This document shows, piece by piece, positions 25,001 to 33,119 of a DNA stretch of 64,000 bases. Position 1 is the first letter of the stretch. Every line of letters starts with the position of its first letter. The position numbers and the translations under genes were made by a program. Source of the DNA: Andreprevotia chitinilytica DSM 18519. Its GTDB lineage: Bacteria; Pseudomonadota; Gammaproteobacteria; Burkholderiales; Chitinibacteraceae. The notes beneath the pieces were generated by a model. That model did not search any database. It was not told the origin of the DNA and saw only the letters and a program-made list of their open reading frames with translations. The stretch spans positions 1-64,000 of the forward strand of contig NZ_JONM01000012.1 of NCBI RefSeq assembly GCF_000711875.1. Reading direction: 5' to 3'.

Positions 25001-28000
25001 TGCCGACGCCGTCATAGGTCAGCCCACGGATGGCGAGGCCGGCCTTGGTGGTCACAAGCAGGCGGTTCAGCGCGTCGTATTTATGCGTGGTGACGATGCC
25101 GCGTTTGTCGGTTTCGCTGGTGCGGTTGCCATTGAGGTCGTAGCTGTAGAGGTTGGTCTTGCTGAGCGGATCGGTGATCTGCGTGAGCCGGTTCAGGTCG
25201 TCGTATTGATAGCTGGTGGCATTGCCATTGGCATCGGTGCTGCTCACCTTGTTGCCGACCGCGTCATAGCCTTGCAGCAGCTTGCCGCCCAGCGCGTTGT
25301 CGGTTTCGGTCAGGCGGTTGAGCTTGTCGTACACATAGCCGGTGGCATTGCTGCGCGCATCGGTGGCTTGCGTGCGGTTGCTCAGCAAATCGTATTTGAA
25401 GCTGAGCTTGCGGCCTTCCGGCAATTGGCTGCTGATGCGCTGGTTCAGCGCGTTGTAGCCGTGGGTGCTGGTGTTGCCGTTGCCATCCGCCTCGGTCAGC
25501 AGGTTGCTGTTGCTGTCGTAGCTCCAGGTGCCCGCCGCGCCCACGAGGTCGTTGGTGGAGGTGCGGTGGTTGAGCACATCGTAAGCATGCGTGATGGTGT
25601 TGCCGTTGGGCTGCGTTTCCTGCGTGAGGTTGCCTACTGCGTCATAGCCGTAGCTGGTGACGTATTTCTCCTGATCTTGCTGGCTGACCTTGCGGTTGAG
25701 CGCGTCGTAGGTGTACAGCAGGGTGCCGAGGTTGGCGTCGACCAGCTTGGTCAGGTTGCCGACCTTGTCGTACTCGCGGGTGGTCTGCTGATTGAGCGGA
25801 TCGATGGTGCGGATCAGGCGGTTGGCGAGGTCGTAGCCGTGCTGGGTGCTCTGGTTGAGTGCATCCGTCTCGCCGGTCTTGTTGCCGTTGAAGTCGTAGG
25901 TGTATTTGAGCGTGCGGTTCAGCGGCTCGTCGGATTCCACCAAGCGGTTCATCGGGTCGTACTTCGACTGCGTGAGGCGGTTGAGCGGGTCGGTCTGGCT
26001 CAGGCGGTTGCCGTTGCCGTCAAAGGTGAATGCCCAGTTGCCGCCGGCTGTGTCCGTAGTTTGCTTGCGCCGGCTCAGGTCATCGTATTTATGGGTGGTG
26101 GCATTCCCGAGCGCATCGGTTTCGGTCAGCACGTTGCCGACCTCGTCGTAGGCGTATTGGGTTTTCTTGCCGAGCGGTTCGGTGCGCAGGGTCAGGCGGT
26201 TGGCGCCGTCGTACTGATAGCTGGTGGCATTGCCGAGCCAGTCGGTTTCGCCGGTCTTGTTGCCGACCGGGTCATAGGTATAGGTCTTGCTGTCGCCCTT
26301 GGCGTTGGTGGCTTGCGTCACCAGGTTGATGGCGTTGTAAGACCAGCCGGTGCTGTGGCCGGCTTCGTCTTTTTCAGTCAGCTTGTTGCCGTTGGCATCA
26401 TAGGTATGCGATTTCGAGCCGCCCTTGGCATCGGTCTGGCTGACCAGGTTGTCCTGGCCGTCGTAGGCGTAGGTGGTGCTGTTGCCGTTGCCGTCTTGCC
26501 GCACGATGGTGCGACCGCGTTCGTCGTGCCCTTCCTTGCTGACGGCCCCGATCGGATCGGTGACGGTATCGACATACCCCCACGAATCGTAGGTATACCG
26601 CGTAACGCCGTGCATGGCGTCGGTAGTGCTGGAACGATCGCCGTTGCCCAGATAGGTGTGCTGGATGACGCCGCCATCCGGGTTCTTTTCCTGGGTCTTG
26701 TTGCCCTTGCCGTCGTAGCTATACGCATAGGTCTGACTGTTGCGATCCGTATGGCTGAGCATGCGGTTCTTGATATACGGCGGTGCGGTCTGGAGCATGT
26801 AGCTCCAGCTTTGGGTGAAGCCGCCAACGAACTCGCTGGTCATGTTGCCGCTGACGTCATAGCCGTAGCTGGTGGTCACGCCGCGCCCGTCGACCTTGCC
26901 GAGCATGACCACGTCGTCGTTGGACCAGGACATCTTGGTGGTGCCGGCCGCATCGGCAATGGAAAGCGGGCTGCCGTGCGCGTTGAGTGTGTACTGGGTG
27001 GTGTGGCCGTCCTCGTCGGTCACGGTGGTGTTGTTCCAGCTGACCGTATCGATCGAGAAGCCGACTTTGCCCAGCGGGGTTTGCACCTCGCTCACAAAGA
27101 CGTATGGCATGTTGATCACGATCGCGCCGTTCTGCAGCTTCATGCTCTGGCTGTTGAAGGTGTAGCCGGTGCTATTGCCGTTGGGATCAACGGCCGTTTT
27201 CATCAGCGTGCGCTGCCGCCATTCGGGCGCATCGGTGTGGTAGCTGAAGGTTTCGATCTTGGTCGGCGAGCCGGTGCGGGTCACCTTGGTCAGGTTGCCG
27301 TATTCATCGTGCTCGAACAGCAGCTGGATGCCATCCGGGCCATCCACTTCCGACACCATCGGAAAGCTATGTTGGTGGTTGCTGGTCTTGACCAGCGAAT
27401 TGAGCAGCACATCGGTGTATTTGAAGGTCACCGTGCGCTTGTTGGCGTCGGTCACCTGCGTCACACGGGGTTCCGGGGTGGCGTTCAGATCCCAGGTGTA
27501 GGTGCTGCGGTTGCCGTTGCTGTCCTCGACGAACGCGAGTTTCCAGTTCGAGCCGGCACTCATGAACGTGAAGTGATAGCGCGTGCCGTCCTTGCTGTAG
27601 AAATCGAAGCTGTGATCGGTGGCGTTGGCAATCAGCGTGCCGTGGTAGCCCTTATCGGGCTTGAGCGAGCCATCCGTTTGCGGGAAGAAGCGCAGGCTGC
27701 CGCCGTCGCCGGCGTCCACCATCACCTCGCCGCAGCTATTGATCTGGATGCCGGCATCCATGCTGTGCGACCAGTTGGCGCCCATCACGCCAATCGCGCC
27801 ATTGCCGCCGGACGAATACGTCGGCGTGAAATCCAGATCCGGGCCACGGCCTTGCAGGCTGAAGCCGAGCGAGCGCGCGGTCAGCATGCCGTTGCGGACG
27901 TTCACGCCCTTCACGATCGTCTGCCCGACCGGCAGGTTGTTGGTTTCCGTATAGCGGGATTTCAGCTCGGCATCACGCGTTTCCTGCGCGCCGGCATCGT

Positions 28001-31000
28001 TGACCGAGGTGGCGACCAGCGTGAGCTGATAATTGCCGGCCGGGAAATTCTCCGGCAGCAAGTCGTAGCTGTAGCTGCCAGCGCTATAGCTCTTGCCGGA
28101 GAACAGCTCCGTTTCACCGCCGTTGGCCGAGCCATCGTCGCCCAAGGAGACGTATTTCAGCGTTGCCGTCACATCCTGCGTGAATGCGAATGCCACCGAA
28201 GTGCCGACATCGCAGACCCGTTGGTTTTCCACATCGATCTGGCGCGACATCGACAGCGCCGTCGGGAAGTTGAGGATCAGCTGTTCGCGCAGCGGCAAGG
28301 TGTACTGATCCGCGCGGACTTCAATATCGCCGCCGCGGTTCAGCACCAGTTGCGCCTGGTATTGGTGCGTGATGTCGAACTGGGTCGAGCGCGGCACATA
28401 TGCAGCGCCCGTGCCCTTGCGGCTGTTGCCGACTTCGTAACCGATCCAGTTGCCGTTGTCGGTGAAATCCATATCCGCCGACAGGGCGTTGTAGTCCGAC
28501 GGATCGATGGTGTACTGCACCTGCACCGGGTAGGTACTGGTGCCGTCCACACCCAGGAAAATATGGTTGGTGGACTGCCCGCTTGGCGCGCCGTCCGATT
28601 GCACCTGCTGAATCTTCGGTTTTACGGCATAGACGGTGGCAACCGTTCCGTTCGTCGTCAGGTTGGTGGTCTGGATCTGTACGCCGCTGCTGGTGTTGGC
28701 CACGGTCGTGACCGGAATGTTGGCATTAGCCGCAACCTGATACTTGCCGGGCAGGCCGCCCGGGCTCACCGACGCTTGATACGAGCCTGTCCCGACCCGG
28801 CTGGTCGAGGTGACCGCTCCACCTTGCGGCATCGTTGCATTCACGGTGCCGTCTGCCGGCTGCCAGGTCACGAATGGCGCGAATACAGCCTTGCCATTGA
28901 CGATCTTGTAGGGCCAGTTGGTGGCGCGCACCTGGATGTTGACCGGTGGTTTGATCGGGCTGTAGGGCAATGCCGCCGCTACCGGATTGCCGTTCTCATC
29001 CACCAGCTGCGAGCCGTTCAGGGACACGGCATATTCCGCATTGCCATCGGGCGTGCCGCAGCTGCCAAGGCCTTTGTACGCGGTCTGCTTGTTGAAGTTG
29101 CCGATATTGGCCGTCACCGTCGTCGTGCCGTCCAGCGTATTGCTCATCAGCACACCAGCGCTCACGGCACCGTTGGAATCCGACATGGTGCTCAGCGACG
29201 CACCGCCGCAATCGCCCAGCGTCGGCACCCCGCTGCAAGCGCCCGGCATGCCTTTGCGAACCTCGAACACGGCGCCGGGCTTGTAGGCGCTGACGTCACC
29301 GAAGTTACAACCGATTTGCGTGCTGGCGCCAAAGTTGCCCGAGACGTTGGCAATCGGGTTCTGGTATTGGTCCTCCACCACATAGGTGACGGTATCCGCC
29401 CACATCGACGCAATGCCGGTCGAGACCGGCACCGACGTCTGGCGCAGGTTGGCCTGTTTGTCCGGCATGCCGATGGCGGTGAACGGGCTATCGATGCGCA
29501 ACAGGCCCTTGCGCGTGGTCACGGCGGCATCGATCTGGTTCAGGCCGGCACGGGTGACGAATTTGTCGGCCGGATTGCGCTGCATATAAACAGGGCTGAG
29601 GTTGGTCTTGGTGCCCGGCGTGAAGCTGACCTGGGCCACGCCCAGCGCATCGGTCGTCACATCCTCGGTGCTCCCGCCATCGATCTGGCCACCGCCAGTG
29701 CTGACGGCGAAATGCACCGTTGCGCCCTTGACCGGCAGACCGGCCTTGTCGACGACCATCACCCCCAGCGGCGAACCCACCGGCTGGCCGACCGTGCCAA
29801 TTTGCGCATCCGCCACGCCCAGCTTGTAGATGGCCGCGCCAGACAAGGGGTCGCTATTGTTCGGGTCGCTGTTGGCATCACGCAATGCGTCGGCGAGGAA
29901 ATCGAGCGTCCAGACCCCGCCCGGTACGGCGGTCGAACCACCGGCCAGGCCGCCGGAGATGAAATAACCCGCTGCGCCGCTGGCCGGATCGGTCGCCCGC
30001 CAGGTTGAACCGCTCCATGACTGATACTGGATCTGCTGGTTCGGAATATCGACGCGATAGCCCGCATTCACCAGGTTGGCGACCGCGTTCTTGACCGATG
30101 CCGCATGCGGCGTGGCATCCAGCGAGGCGATATTGCTGCGATCCAGCGACAGGATCGGCGTGCCATTGGCGTTGGCGACCGCCAGGCCGCGATCCGCCGA
30201 GATCGAGTCGGCGTCGAAGTTGTCCTTGAACACCACGTGTTCCAGCGACGAGCCATGCAAGGCGGCCAGCGCCAGCACATCCTGACTGCGCGCGCCAACG
30301 GCCTCCAGCGGATGCAAGGCCGCATCCACCGTCACGCCCTGCCAGCTCAGCGTATACGGCTCGCCGCCGATCGAATCGGTGCGCATGGCGTTGCCGACCA
30401 GCGTCACGGTCGGTAGCGGGTGAACGGTGCGGGTATCCAGCAGGCCGCCCAGCTCATCCTCGCCGGACGACCAGCGTCGTGCATAGGCAACGGCAATGCC
30501 GTCGAGCAAGGCACCGGCACGCGGCTCGGTCTGGCTGCCGGCGCTGTCCGTGGCCGGGCGAGTCGGGCTTTGCGCGATGGAGACCGCCTGATAAGCCCCC
30601 GCCAACACGGTTTGCGCCAGCTGGGCGGTGCCCGCCGGGCTTTGCAAAGTCACTTCGACCCGCAGCAGCGTGCCGGGGCTGACCGGATCGGTGGCGACTG
30701 CGGTCACTTCACCATCCAGCCGCAGTTGCGGCCGCAGATTGATCAGGTAAAGCGGCACCAGATCCATGCCGCCAAACAGCAGCATGAGCCGGTGATCTGC
30801 GATGCTGGCCGGGCTATAGGACAGCGTGAAGCGACGATTGCCGATATCCGCCACCGGGAAGCTGCGATCCAGCACGATGGCATCGGATGGCGTATTGCCC
30901 TTGCGGATGACGATATGCGCGGTCACCCGGTCGGCATCGGCCAGCGCCGGGCTTTCCGAATTCACCGCCAGCACGTTGTACGGCAGCGTATTGGGCAACA

Positions 31001-32465
31001 GGCTGAGCGACAGCGGCGTCACCGTGGCAACGGCGGGTTGCTGGGCGTATTCGCCGCCGCCTGCCGTGTTCAATGCGTTTTGCACTTGTTGCTGCACATA
31101 GCCGAGCAGATCGACATTCAGCGTCGGGTCTGCCAGATAGGCTTTCGAGAGTTGCGCCGCTGTACCGGCCTGGCTCATGCCGGTGCCGGCAGCACGCCAG
31201 GTGCTGTGCTTGTAGGAGGCATCGAGTGGCAGCCACGTCTTGCCGCTGGCATCGACGAACGCCCCGCGATAGTTGCTATAGGGCACGTAAGCGCTGACCC
31301 AGGTGTGCACCACCTGCACCGCCGCCAGCTTGCCACCCTGATTGACCGGCGAGAACGGAATACCGGCTTTGCTCAGGAAGGCCGGCACTTGATTGATATC
31401 CGACAAGCCCAGATCGGTTGCCAACTGCGCGACCGGCCAGCTCACCACGCCATGCACATACCGGCCGGGCACACCGGCAGCGCGCAACAAGGCCAGCAGC
31501 AGGCTGGCTTGATCGACATCGTTACCCGCGCCGGAACGCAATACGCCCACAGCGCCCTTGGCCGAACCCGCGTACCACTCGGTGCGGGTCTGGTTGCGCA
31601 CGTATTCATAGATACGCACGTAATCGTTACCCAAGGCCGTGGCCTGGTCGGAGATCTCTTGCGACAGCGGTGCATCAACGCTATCGGCGCTGTCGTCCGG
31701 GGTGAGGCTGATTTCGGTTTGCGTGGCGTAGCTCGGCACCACGTTGGGGGTCAGTACCGGTTGATGCACCGGCAGGCTGACCGGGCCCGCCGGCAGATTG
31801 CTGGCACGCAAGATGGCCGGATCGGTCTTGACCGTCGGCGCTGCGCGCAACAAGGCCAAAGCCTGTTGCAGCGACGGGCGCTGTTGTGCGGCGGTGAGCG
31901 TGAATGCACCGTTGGCATCACGGGCAAAGGCCGCATCCAGCAGGGCCACGACTTGATTGGCGGTACTCAGGACTTGATCGCGAATTTGGCTGTTGCGGCC
32001 CACATAGGCCGCGCCATCGGACGACGACTGCAAACGCGTCTGCACCGACTGGAATTTGTTCTGCACCAGAATCAGCGCGGCGTGCCAGCGGCTATAGATG
32101 CCAGCCAGCGATTCAGCCTGCGCGCTGCTCTGCAGTGCATTGATCAAGTCGGCCTGGGCGGCGCGCAACTGGCGAACTTCCTGGCCGCGATCCACATACG
32201 GGCTGCCGTGCGCCTGGCTGGCGGTGGCGGACAAATAGCGATCGATGCCGCCACGCGGGTTACGGCCGTGGGCGATGTCAGACAGGATGCGCTCGGGTAG
32301 CTCGGCCGTCGTTGGTGCGCTGGCTTGCCGGCTGGCGGGGGCGCTGGCCGGGGCGGATGCAGCTGCACCATGACTCAAGGCCGGGGCCAGCAACAGGCAC
32401 ATGCCGGCTGCGGTCGCTCCGGACCATTCAAGGGCGCGAGAGAAAAATTGCTGCATCGATTGCAT
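22089..32465 (-). CDS. Giant exported Rhs/YD-repeat polymorphic toxin
   Basis: This protein of about 3458 residues starts with a signal-like segment (MQSMQQFFSRALEWSGATAA, then GMCLLLAPALSHGAA). Next are an Ala/Ser/Pro linker, helices, and a transglutaminase-like domain at about residues 285-420 (NDVDQASLLLALLRAAGVPG, VVHTWVSAYVPYSNYRG, WLPLDASYK) in which the usual catalytic Cys is absent. A bacterial Ig-like segment follows (KAGLPVKGATVHFAVSTGGG). A long array of YD repeats (GYDxxGNxxxxTD, YxYDxxNRLxxxTD) makes the Rhs shell. The core end is canonical (GLIYFKARYYDPEIGRFITQ and then DPAAG), after which a variable tip of about 360 residues follows. The last 100 residues contain DGCDSHHCPAKDAYKGAPIS and KMKPEDHRKTASSGSS, suggesting an HNH/Endo VII-like nuclease. 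The tip DNA is more AT-rich. Alternative start at 32456. Confidence 0.9.
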   Translation of the reverse strand: MQSMQQFFSRALEWSGATAAGMCLLLAPALSHGAAASAPASAPASRQASAPTTAELPERILSDIAHGRNPRGGIDRYLSATASQAHGSPYVDRGQEVRQLRAAQADLINALQSSAQAESLAGIYSRWHAALILVQNKFQSVQTRLQSSSDGAAYVGRNSQIRDQVLSTANQVVALLDAAFARDANGAFTLTAAQQRPSLQQALALLRAAPTVKTDPAILRASNLPAGPVSLPVHQPVLTPNVVPSYATQTEISLTPDDSADSVDAPLSQEISDQATALGNDYVRIYEYVRNQTRTEWYAGSAKGAVGVLRSGAGNDVDQASLLLALLRAAGVPGRYVHGVVSWPVAQLATDLGLSDINQVPAFLSKAGIPFSPVNQGGKLAAVQVVHTWVSAYVPYSNYRGAFVDASGKTWLPLDASYKHSTWRAAGTGMSQAGTAAQLSKAYLADPTLNVDLLGYVQQQVQNALNTAGGGEYAQQPAVATVTPLSLSLLPNTLPYNVLAVNSESPALADADRVTAHIVIRKGNTPSDAIVLDRSFPVADIGNRRFTLSYSPASIADHRLMLLFGGMDLVPLYLINLRPQLRLDGEVTAVATDPVSPGTLLRVEVTLQSPAGTAQLAQTVLAGAYQAVSIAQSPTRPATDSAGSQTEPRAGALLDGIAVAYARRWSSGEDELGGLLDTRTVHPLPTVTLVGNAMRTDSIGGEPYTLSWQGVTVDAALHPLEAVGARSQDVLALAALHGSSLEHVVFKDNFDADSISADRGLAVANANGTPILSLDRSNIASLDATPHAASVKNAVANLVNAGYRVDIPNQQIQYQSWSGSTWRATDPASGAAGYFISGGLAGGSTAVPGGVWTLDFLADALRDANSDPNNSDPLSGAAIYKLGVADAQIGTVGQPVGSPLGVMVVDKAGLPVKGATVHFAVSTGGGQIDGGSTEDVTTDALGVAQVSFTPGTKTNLSPVYMQRNPADKFVTRAGLNQIDAAVTTRKGLLRIDSPFTAIGMPDKQANLRQTSVPVSTGIASMWADTVTYVVEDQYQNPIANVSGNFGASTQIGCNFGDVSAYKPGAVFEVRKGMPGACSGVPTLGDCGGASLSTMSDSNGAVSAGVLMSNTLDGTTTVTANIGNFNKQTAYKGLGSCGTPDGNAEYAVSLNGSQLVDENGNPVAAALPYSPIKPPVNIQVRATNWPYKIVNGKAVFAPFVTWQPADGTVNATMPQGGAVTSTSRVGTGSYQASVSPGGLPGKYQVAANANIPVTTVANTSSGVQIQTTNLTTNGTVATVYAVKPKIQQVQSDGAPSGQSTNHIFLGVDGTSTYPVQVQYTIDPSDYNALSADMDFTDNGNWIGYEVGNSRKGTGAAYVPRSTQFDITHQYQAQLVLNRGGDIEVRADQYTLPLREQLILNFPTALSMSRQIDVENQRVCDVGTSVAFAFTQDVTATLKYVSLGDDGSANGGETELFSGKSYSAGSYSYDLLPENFPAGNYQLTLVATSVNDAGAQETRDAELKSRYTETNNLPVGQTIVKGVNVRNGMLTARSLGFSLQGRGPDLDFTPTYSSGGNGAIGVMGANWSHSMDAGIQINSCGEVMVDAGDGGSLRFFPQTDGSLKPDKGYHGTLIANATDHSFDFYSKDGTRYHFTFMSAGSNWKLAFVEDSNGNRSTYTWDLNATPEPRVTQVTDANKRTVTFKYTDVLLNSLVKTSNHQHSFPMVSEVDGPDGIQLLFEHDEYGNLTKVTRTGSPTKIETFSYHTDAPEWRQRTLMKTAVDPNGNSTGYTFNSQSMKLQNGAIVINMPYVFVSEVQTPLGKVGFSIDTVSWNNTTVTDEDGHTTQYTLNAHGSPLSIADAAGTTKMSWSNDDVVMLGKVDGRGVTTSYGYDVSGNMTSEFVGGFTQSWSYMLQTAPPYIKNRMLSHTDRNSQTYAYSYDGKGNKTQEKNPDGGVIQHTYLGNGDRSSTTDAMHGVTRYTYDSWGYVDTVTDPIGAVSKEGHDERGRTIVRQDGNGNSTTYAYDGQDNLVSQTDAKGGSKSHTYDANGNKLTEKDEAGHSTGWSYNAINLVTQATNAKGDSKTYTYDPVGNKTGETDWLGNATSYQYDGANRLTLRTEPLGKKTQYAYDEVGNVLTETDALGNATTHKYDDLSRRKQTTDTAGGNWAFTFDGNGNRLSQTDPLNRLTQSKYDPMNRLVESDEPLNRTLKYTYDFNGNKTGETDALNQSTQHGYDLANRLIRTIDPLNQQTTREYDKVGNLTKLVDANLGTLLYTYDALNRKVSQQDQEKYVTSYGYDAVGNLTQETQPNGNTITHAYDVLNHRTSTNDLVGAAGTWSYDSNSNLLTEADGNGNTSTHGYNALNQRISSQLPEGRKLSFKYDLLSNRTQATDARSNATGYVYDKLNRLTETDNALGGKLLQGYDAVGNKVSSTDANGNATSYQYDDLNRLTQITDPLSKTNLYSYDLNGNRTSETDKRGIVTTHKYDALNRLLVTTKAGLAIRGLTYDGVGNVLFEADAAGNKVGYEYDKRNLRTAENRLLAAITHYKRDSMGDVTLETDPEGRKTSHIYDQRRRLTSSTNAAGETTSQSYDLANNKLGITHPLGNADSFQYDTANRMVLVTDAVSTTKYGYDTNSNHTDLTDGNGHHTSYAYDALNRRTSVNYPDGATESFGYDANGNLLTHTDANGTVITRGYDALNRDTSQAFSRSNDGLSGVTTGYDANNNVLSVIENYGSGTFTTTNGYDDFDRLQTRTDPYGTVAQYSYDANGNRTRLLTQPDGRITNYSYDVLNRLTQINGQGGVDTFAYDRSSLLLTQAAITNSINSVYSYDLGKRVSTVTHGKSGAPFNSTSYQYDKNGNRLQEKVNRPTGAQLTTYTFDAADRLTGTTVADANQSSSTGYSYDAVGNRLTENVSTTVGATTSSLNKTYSYNTRSQLTGITVQDSTKGNSSITLSYDPQGNLTSKTSGADTTVYTYDGRDQLISIARNGTPLGQYRNNADGYRVEKNATVNGVTQQFHTYWDGVNALQDTDATGLLARYDFAGHNPIGMWQRDQGAQQLAHDALGSIIATTDATGTVQSETLYDAWGNPTLKVGSSANKFGYTGHQMDGESGLIYFKARYYDPEIGRFITQDPAAGKDEEPLSYQKYLYAYANPTVYEDLDGYENSQHCYGDPGTCDTRTDEEKERDHQANFELRKREALKKRGSSDPFKRAEQQEAEQRESDKAYSKKQITQESDNLKNCNGDQDCRDIVQQHERVGDAAHTTAKVVSKAGDAIEDWYCFKGVCAAGAGVIGRAGKLAHEVKVLEQEIKVAEKAGAEKSALAELYAKLKGLLSKGKAEAKTEAKAEGATANANKPNVVRKEEEEVIGGPHRETSKPVNDGCDSHHCPAKDAYKGAPISSADGPAIKMKPEDHRKTASSGSSDEAVAYRAQQRELLKQGKLDEAIDMDVQDIRSKFGNKYDKEIKQMLKYAKTLDPKDFISK

Positions 32466-32565
32466 CGTCGTTCGAGTCTGATACGTCAAAACATCACCTG
32501 ACTGCCAAGCTTTTACCGTGGCGTTGCCTGTCTGGTTGGAACCGACCAGCGACGCCGCTTTTTCC

Positions 32566-33118
32566 TGCCTTTCTCCCCTCGCCCATTGATGGGAGAGGGG
32601 CTGGGGGTGAGGGTCGTTCAACATGCGCAAGCGCCCCTCACCCTAACCCTCTCCCGCAAGCGGGAGAGGGGACAAAACCTTCAATGACACGAGACGCAGT
32701 GCATACGGCGCAATGCCTCATTGCTGAGCGAATCAAAGATTCGCACGCGACGGGGATTGCGCCCTACGTCACTGCATCACTGCCTGATCCCTGCAACTAC
32801 TCCCCTCGCCCACCGTCCCTGAACAAGGCAAAAGCCTTGCACGGGAGGGAGAGGGGCCGGGGGTGAGGGCCGTGCCAAGTGCATCGACCTTTGCATGCAC
32901 CCTCACCCTAACCCTCTCCCGCAAGCGGGAGAGGGGACAAAACCTTCAATGACACAAGACGCAGCAGGGTCTGCTGATCCCTGCCACTACTCCCCTCGCC
33001 CACCGTCCCTGAACAAGGCAAAAGCCTTGCACGGGAGGGAGAGGGGCCGGGGGTGAGGGTCGTGCAACATGCAGCGACCTGTTCAAGCGCCCTCACCCCC
33101 TCTCATACATGGGAGAGG
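32566..33118. repeat. REP-like repeat array between the Rhs gene and the giant Ig-like gene
   Basis: At least six units of the CCCTCACCC/CCTCTCCC palindrome family fill this gap (about 32572-32614, 32635-32680, 32808-32873, 32899-32948, 32990-33063 and a partial one at 33091-33118). Two larger blocks are direct duplicates: the sequence at 32786-32875 recurs almost unchanged at 32974-33065, and that at 32643-32700 recurs at 32910-32966. A further element pairs GGCGCAATGCC (32708) with GGGATTGCGCCCTACG (ends about 32779) and recurs at 55108-55140. The Rhs promoter should lie around 32466-32565, but no clear hexamers are seen. Confidence 0.8.
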
Positions 33119-33119
33119 A

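Noticed and set aside
22752-30008. Long plus-strand open frames (about 668 and 1746 codons) antisense to the Rhs gene
   Set aside because: They reflect the repeated YD-repeat codons read in reverse (Val/Ala/Gly/Ile/Arg-rich monotony). No domain, start signal or conserved neighbour supports them.
32566-33118. CRISPR array
   Set aside because: Repeats are palindromic REP-like units of varying orientation and spacing; there are no uniform spacers and no cas genes.
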